From Candidatus Nomurabacteria bacterium RIFCSPHIGHO2_01_FULL_39_10 (lineage in GTDB: Bacteria; Patescibacteriota; Minisyncoccia; Phycocordibacterales; UBA9973): a stretch of 8,671 nucleotides of DNA. Shown one piece after another: positions 6,083 to 8,671 of this stretch (the stretch's first letter is position 1; the number at the start of each line of letters is the position of its first letter). The stretch lies in NCBI GenBank assembly GCA_001786805.1, contig MFTJ01000021.1:1-8671 (forward strand). The letters run 5' to 3'. A program made the position numbers and the translations under genes. The notes below the pieces were generated by a model. It was not told the origin of the DNA. It searched no databases and saw nothing but the letters and a program-made list of their open reading frames with translations.

Positions 6083-6415
6083 ATGCTGCAAAAAGATATT
6101 TATTGGGCTAACCTTAATCCCACAAAAGGCAAAGAGCAAAAAGGCAAGCGTCCTGTAGTTATTATTTCTGGCAACACAATGAATAGAAATCTAGGCGTTT
6201 TTATTATTTGTCCAATTTCCAGTAAAATTAAAAATTATGCTGGGTGCGTTAAATTGGAGAAAAACAAGACGAATAATCTAACCGAAAATTCCGAAATTAT
6301 AACTTTCCAAATCCGCACAATAGCAAAAGAAAGAATGATTAAAAAAATTGGAGAAATCACAGAAGAACAGCTAAAAGAAATTTTCTATTCTCTTAATGAG
6401 GTTTTGTATTATTGA
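6083..6415 (+). CDS. MazF/PemK-family toxin (mRNA interferase)
   Basis: 110 residues, the normal length. Seen in order: DIYWANLNPTKGKEQKGKRPVVIIS (5-29), with the conserved G-x-E-x-x-K-x-RPVV loop that carries the catalytic Arg in MazF; ICPISSKIK, where MazF has a catalytic Thr or Ser; and QIRTIAKERMIKKIG near 77-91, the conserved QIRT/D-K-x-R block. Members cleave single-stranded RNA at short specific sequences and are held inactive by the antitoxin. The start lies 2 nt after the antitoxin stop, with at most a weak purine stretch (GAGAAA) as ribosome site, so translational coupling is likely. The key residues look intact, so the toxin is probably functional. Confidence 0.92.
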   Translation: MLQKDIYWANLNPTKGKEQKGKRPVVIISGNTMNRNLGVFIICPISSKIKNYAGCVKLEKNKTNNLTENSEIITFQIRTIAKERMIKKIGEITEEQLKEIFYSLNEVLYY

Positions 6416-6426
6416 TTTTTTCTCGT

Positions 6427-6455
6427 TTGCCTTTGAAAATTTTTTATGCTAAAGT
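6427..6455 (+). promoter_or_regulatory. Promoter of rplS
   Basis: TTGCCT (6427-6432), 17 nt, TAAAGT (6450-6455) with an upstream TGC (extended -10). The ATG at 6466 is 10 nt after the -10 box, so the leader would be only about 4 nt. The promoter begins 12 nt after the MazF stop codon and separates rplS from the toxin-antitoxin operon. Confidence 0.7.
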
Positions 6456-6465
6456 GTTTCCACTT

Positions 6466-6927
6466 ATGAAGACGAACATTAAATTCAGTCCGGTGGATAT
6501 TGAAGCCCGAAAAAAGCTTGATTTCAAGGCGGGGGATACCATAAATGTCTGGGCTAAAATTTTGGAAGAAAAAACCGAGAAAAAGGGCGACAAAAAAGCC
6601 AAAAAAGAGGACAAAAAAGCTGAAGCTAAATACAGACTGCAGGCTTTTGAAGGCATAGTTCTTGCCCGAAAACATGGCACAGAAATGGGCGCCACTTTCA
6701 CAGTTCGCAAAGTCGCTTCCGGTGTGGGAGTGGAAAGAATTTTCCCGCTTTATTCTCCGATGGTTGATAAAATAGAAATAACCAAAAGATCTCGCGCTTG
6801 CAGGTCCAAGCTTTACTATATCCGCGAAAAAGCGGTCAAAGACGTTCGCAAAAAAATGCGGTCTGTCACTAGTCAGGAGGAAGGAGAAGAGGTGGAAACT
6901 CCAGTAGAAGAAGTGAAGGCTAAGTAA
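6466..6927 (+). CDS. rplS: 50S ribosomal protein L19 with charged insertion and acidic tail
   Basis: 153 residues from ATG 6466. L19 sits on the large subunit at the 30S-50S interface. Seen: FKAGDTINVWAKI near 18-30, then the diagnostic block LQAFEGIVLARKHG, ATFTVRKVASGVGVERIFPLYSP and SKLYYIREK. Typical bacterial L19 is about 115 residues. The excess is a Lys-rich insert of about 18 residues (EKTEKKGDKKAKKEDKKAEA) between the first strand and QAFEG, plus an acidic tail of about 20 residues (EEGEEVETPVEEVKAK). Upstream in-frame starts exist (ATG 6412, GTG 6454), but they fall before or inside the promoter, and the family normally starts near MKTN. tRNA-Leu follows 25 nt downstream and may be co-transcribed. 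Confidence 0.95.
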   Translation: MKTNIKFSPVDIEARKKLDFKAGDTINVWAKILEEKTEKKGDKKAKKEDKKAEAKYRLQAFEGIVLARKHGTEMGATFTVRKVASGVGVERIFPLYSPMVDKIEITKRSRACRSKLYYIREKAVKDVRKKMRSVTSQEEGEEVETPVEEVKAK

Positions 6928-6952
6928 TTTTTGTTGCTCTTGACAAAATAAT

Positions 6953-7037
6953 GCTCGGGTGATGTAATTGGTAAACATGTATGCTTGAGGTGCATATGGC
7001 GCAAGCCGTGGGAGTTCAAGTCTCCCCCCGAGCACCA
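6953..7037 (+). tRNA. tRNA-Leu (anticodon GAG), CCA encoded
   Basis: Acceptor stem GCTCGGG (6953-6959) pairs with CCCGAGC (7027-7033). The D arm is a short ATG/CAT stem; the anticodon stem TATGC/GCATA holds loop TTGAGGT (anticodon GAG, reading CUC and CUU). A class II variable arm carries a GGC-GCAA-GCC hairpin, and the T arm is GGGAG-TTCAAGT-CTCCC. The discriminator is A7034 and CCA is encoded at 7035-7037, in contrast to the tRNA-Arg in this window. No convincing separate promoter is visible, so processing from the rplS transcript is likely. Confidence 0.95.
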
Positions 7038-7049
7038 GTAGGGAAATTA

Positions 7050-7064
7050 TGTTATAGTTATAAT
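7050..7064 (+). promoter_or_regulatory. Extended -10 promoter of the small membrane protein, leaderless geometry
   Basis: TG-T-TATAGT (TATAGT 7053-7058) is followed by 6 nt (TATAAT) and the ATG at 7065. The 6-nt spacer itself resembles a -10 box, so the register is slightly ambiguous. No -35 match is apparent. Confidence 0.55.
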
Positions 7065-7301
7065 ATGGAAAAAGCAATTAAATTTTTTGGCATACTTTCT
7101 CTAGTACTTTTAGTGCTTGTTGGAATTGCAGGAACATCGGATTATTGGGAAAGCATTATTCCATTTCGTGAAGGGGGACTAGTCTGGTCTTTAGTGTATT
7201 TCTTTAGTACCATCGGAGCCGGAGTTTTAATTATTTGTTTTTTAATTCTCTTAATATTTGTTTGCTTGGATAAAAAACATAAAAAAATTCAACAGAAATA
7301 A
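7065..7301 (+). CDS. Small two-helix membrane protein, function unknown
   Basis: 78 residues from ATG 7065. An in-frame ATG at 6981 lies inside tRNA-Leu and is rejected as the start. Seen: one hydrophobic helix at about residues 7-24, a polar loop with aromatic residues (SDYWESIIPF), a second long hydrophobic stretch at about 42-68, and a Lys-rich tail (KKHKKIQQK). By the positive-inside rule both ends would be cytoplasmic. I do not recognise a family. It starts 27 nt after the tRNA with its own -10 box, and its TAA abuts the stop codon of the convergent alkyltransferase-like gene with no gap. Confidence 0.65.
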   Translation: MEKAIKFFGILSLVLLVLVGIAGTSDYWESIIPFREGGLVWSLVYFFSTIGAGVLIICFLILLIFVCLDKKHKKIQQK

Positions 7302-7556
7302 TTACTTAATCGCGCTCTCTTTGCGCAAAAGTTTTTCTTTGTTTTTTATTCCGCGATTGTAGTTGTCAAAACTTCCGTCTGATTTTATTACCCTGTGGCA
7401 GGAGATTTTAGGATCAAAATTTTTCGCCATGATACTGCCGACAGCACGAACCGACTTAGGTCGGCTCGTGCGCCTTGCCACTTCTTTGTATGCCATAATT
7501 TTTCCTCTAGGAATATTTTTCACTATATTTAAAACTTTTTCTCTTAAACTAAGCAT
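7302..7556 (-). CDS. MGMT/ATL-family DNA alkyltransferase-like protein (short form)
   Basis: 84 residues, corresponding to the C-terminal DNA-binding domain of O6-alkylguanine-DNA alkyltransferases. Seen: the entry region LREKVLNIVKNIPRGKIMAYKEVA (4-27); the recognition-helix motif RPKSVRAVG (32-40), with Arg37 at the base-flipping arginine position; and SCHRVI (52-57), with the alkyl-acceptor Cys53 kept. The usual PCHRV Pro is Ser here. KSDGSFDNYNRGIKNKEKLLRKE matches the end of the domain. The N-terminal domain of Ogt/Ada-C proteins is absent, so it could be an active mini-MGMT or a lesion-sensing ATL-type protein; the retained Cys favours repair chemistry. It starts 2 nt after the stop of the RHH gene, without a Shine-Dalgarno sequence, and so seems to depend on upstream transcription. 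A strong hairpin lies within the gene. Confidence 0.88.
   Translation of the reverse strand: MLSLREKVLNIVKNIPRGKIMAYKEVARRTSRPKSVRAVGSIMAKNFDPKISCHRVIKSDGSFDNYNRGIKNKEKLLRKESAIK
7444..7471. repeat. Strong hairpin inside the alkyltransferase-like gene
   Basis: GCACGA (7444-7449) pairs with TCGTGC (7466-7471), with one A/C mismatch, then CCGAC (7451-7455) with GTCGG (7460-7464) around the loop TTAG. Eleven of twelve positions pair. It encodes the RTSRPKSVR segment beside the recognition helix, which has normal family length, so it is not an inserted element at the protein level. Confidence 0.75.
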
Positions 7557-7558
7557 TT

Positions 7559-7789
7559 TTAATATTTAAAATCTAGTAATTCCTTAACGGTTTTTTCAAA
7601 CTTTAACAAATCTTCAATTCCAGCATTTTCCCATGTTTCCATTTCTGATTTTAGATTAACCCTATCCTTAATCCGCTTCATATAATATAAAATAGCGTTT
7701 AAAGCAAAATCATTGGTGGAAACGCCTAAACCAGCAGAAATTTCCTGCATTTATTTTTTAATTTTTTGAGGTATTGCGACTGTAGTCAT
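7559..7789 (-). pseudogene. RHH (CopG/antitoxin-like) gene with in-frame premature TAA
   Basis: From ATG 7789 the frame reads MTTVAIPQKIKK, then TAA (7753-7751), then directly ATG (7750) and 62 further codons in the same frame (QEISAGLGVSTNDFALNAILYYMKR...LLDFKY) to TAA 7559. Joined, this is a 76-position ribbon-helix-helix protein: TTVAIP is the DNA-contacting strand, and helix 1 and helix 2 (VSTNDFALNAILYYMKRI) follow. The TAA stands where a Glu or Lys codon would fit, so a single-base nonsense change is likely. The -10 box exactly 6 nt before 7789 supports that start. Re-initiation at the adjoining TAAATG could give a 63-residue protein lacking the DNA-binding strand. No toxin is adjacent; the next gene, 2 nt downstream, is the alkyltransferase-like one. 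Confidence 0.72.
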
Positions 7790-7825
7790 GTATAAAATAT
7801 AGCATAATTTAAACATACGATGCAA
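7790..7825 (-). promoter_or_regulatory. Promoter of the RHH/alkyltransferase-like operon, leaderless geometry
   Basis: On the minus strand: TTGCAT (7825-7820), 18 nt, TATATT (7801-7796) with an upstream TGC, then 6 nt (TTATAC) and ATG 7789. It is divergent from the P-type ATPase promoter in a 56-nt gap, so the two may interfere or share regulation. Confidence 0.65.
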
Positions 7826-7830
7826 ATTTC

Positions 7831-7845
7831 TGTTATTATATAGTA
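7831..7845 (+). promoter_or_regulatory. Extended -10 promoter of the P-type ATPase, leaderless geometry
   Basis: TG-T-TATTAT (TATTAT 7834-7839) is followed by 6 nt (ATAGTA) and GTG 7846. No clear -35. The geometry equals that of five other starts in the window and is the main reason for choosing GTG as the start. Confidence 0.55.
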
Positions 7846-8671
7846 GTGACTCTCGAAGAAAATTTTAAACTCGTCGTTTCCACTCTTTGGAGGCAAATAT
7901 CTTCTTTGTTTTTTCTTTTGCTGATTATTTCGGCTATTGCGTCTTTCTTTTTGGGCGAAAAAATGGACGGAATTATTATTTCTGTCATTTTACTCATAAA
8001 TACCGCTCTCGGATTTTTTCAGGAATTCAAAGCTTCCAAGGCTTCGGAGAAATTAATGCATTTGGTGAAAAATAAAGTCTATGTCTTGCGCGAGGGTATG
8101 CTCGCGCAGATTTTGGCGGAAGATATTGTGCTGAACGATATTGTGCATCTAGTTGCCGGTTCTATCGCGCCTGTGGATATTGAAGTTATAGAATCGCAAG
8201 ACGCTTCAATTGATGATTCTATGCGGACGGGAGAAACCTTGCCGAAAAAAATCGAGATGGGCAGGGAAGTTTTTGCCGGAGCAATAGTTTCAAGCGGAAA
8301 AATTATCGGCCGGGCGCTCAATACGCAGATGCAGTCTTCTCTTTCGCAGTATCGCTCTAAGCTCGAATCCGTGAAAAAGTGGAGCAGTTTCTCAGTTTTT
8401 ACGGAGAGGATTATAAAATATATTTTTGTTATATCTCTGCTTTCTCTTCTCATCGCGATGGTGTTTTTGGTTTTCGTGATGCACAAATATGAGTTCACGC
8501 ACTTCTTGATTTTTGCTATTGCGATGCTGGTCGGAGTGGTGCCGGAAATATTGCCGCTCATTAGCACGATTATTTTAACTCGCGAGTCGCTTTTTCTTGC
8601 CAAAGATAAAGTCATCGTCAAAAGGCTTTCTTCTTTGCAGGGGCTCGGCGCGGTGCAGTTTTTACTAACGG
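7846..8671 (+). CDS. P-type ATPase, MgtA-like cation transporter, 3' end outside window
   Basis: 275 codons from GTG 7846 to the window edge. Seen: transmembrane pair at about residues 18-37 and 42-58, the QEFKASKASEKL linker into the actuator domain, TGET at 128-131 (the TGES dephosphorylation loop), a second pair at about 192-212 and 218-240, and PEILP at 233-237 in M4. Then KVIVKRLSSLQGLGAVQFL leads directly to where the DKTGT phosphorylation site should begin, just past the window. PE-x-LP followed by KVIVKRL resembles P3B Mg-ATPases (MgtA: PEMLP) more than Ca or heavy-metal pumps, so Mg or another divalent cation is likely. The usual N-terminal cation-ATPase domain (about 60-70 residues before M1) is absent; only about 17 residues precede M1. 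The frame upstream is open to the stop at 7810 but offers no better start. Confidence 0.88.
   Translation, partial: MTLEENFKLVVSTLWRQISSLFFLLLIISAIASFFLGEKMDGIIISVILLINTALGFFQEFKASKASEKLMHLVKNKVYVLREGMLAQILAEDIVLNDIVHLVAGSIAPVDIEVIESQDASIDDSMRTGETLPKKIEMGREVFAGAIVSSGKIIGRALNTQMQSSLSQYRSKLESVKKWSSFSVFTERIIKYIFVISLLSLLIAMVFLVFVMHKYEFTHFLIFAIAMLVGVVPEILPLISTIILTRESLFLAKDKVIVKRLSSLQGLGAVQFLLT

Noticed and set aside
6940..6968. TTGACA (6940-6945) with TGTAAT 17 nt later as a promoter
   Set aside because: The -10 match would lie inside tRNA-Leu and transcription would start within the tRNA, so it cannot make the tRNA and is probably chance.
6981..7064. Upstream ATG extension of the small membrane protein
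   Set aside because: It lies inside tRNA-Leu; the -10 box 6 nt before ATG 7065 marks the better start.
6409..7077. Long open frame (222 codons) on the minus strand across rplS and tRNA-Leu
   Set aside because: It is antisense to a clear ribosomal protein and a tRNA, is Phe/Ser-rich as expected for the complement of Lys/Glu-rich coding DNA, and has no family features.
1..8671. CRISPR array, insertion sequence, phage genes or replication origin
   Set aside because: No regularly spaced repeats, transposase or phage-like proteins, or origin-like clusters were seen on either strand.

Overview
The window looks like part of a small, AT-rich genome of the Candidate Phyla Radiation (Patescibacteria, most likely a Parcubacteria-type lineage). 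Pointers are a large Cys-rich double zinc-ribbon protein of a kind I associate with CPR genomes, short versions of housekeeping enzymes, FN3-type surface proteins with a C-terminal membrane anchor, short intergenic gaps, and almost no Shine-Dalgarno sequences. TGA is used as an ordinary stop (for example at the end of the pseudouridine synthase and MazF genes), which argues against the TGA=Gly code of Gracilibacteria and Absconditabacteria. This placement is inference from gene content; no rRNA is present.

Layout. 1-2165 (minus strand): an exported FN3-repeat protein followed by an HlyD/MacA-type membrane fusion protein that runs off the left edge. 2166-3103: an accessory-looking stretch with a GC-rich hairpin-bearing island, a frameshifted and truncated NYN-domain gene remnant, and two adjacent GC-rich hairpins. 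3104-3221: tRNA-Arg(UCU), whose 3' end is part of a 23-bp perfect hairpin. 3314-5760: an RluA-family pseudouridine synthase overlapping by 4 bp the open frame of the Cys-rich zinc-ribbon protein. 5832-6415: a ribbon-helix-helix antitoxin and MazF/PemK toxin pair. 6466-7301: ribosomal protein L19, tRNA-Leu(GAG) and a small two-helix membrane protein. 7302-7789 (minus): an alkyltransferase-like protein and, upstream of it, an RHH gene interrupted by an in-frame TAA. 7846-8671: the N-terminal part of an MgtA-like P-type ATPase that runs off the right edge.

The most striking signal is in the control regions. Six starts (1150-, 2165-, 2492+, 7065+, 7789-, 7846+) are each preceded by an extended -10 box (TG-n-TAnnnT) that ends exactly 6 nt before the start codon. 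This places transcription start at or next to the first base of the coding region, so these genes are probably expressed as leaderless mRNAs. The rule also helps gene calling: it marks the true starts of the NYN remnant and of the broken RHH gene, both of which are otherwise missed because their reading frames are interrupted.
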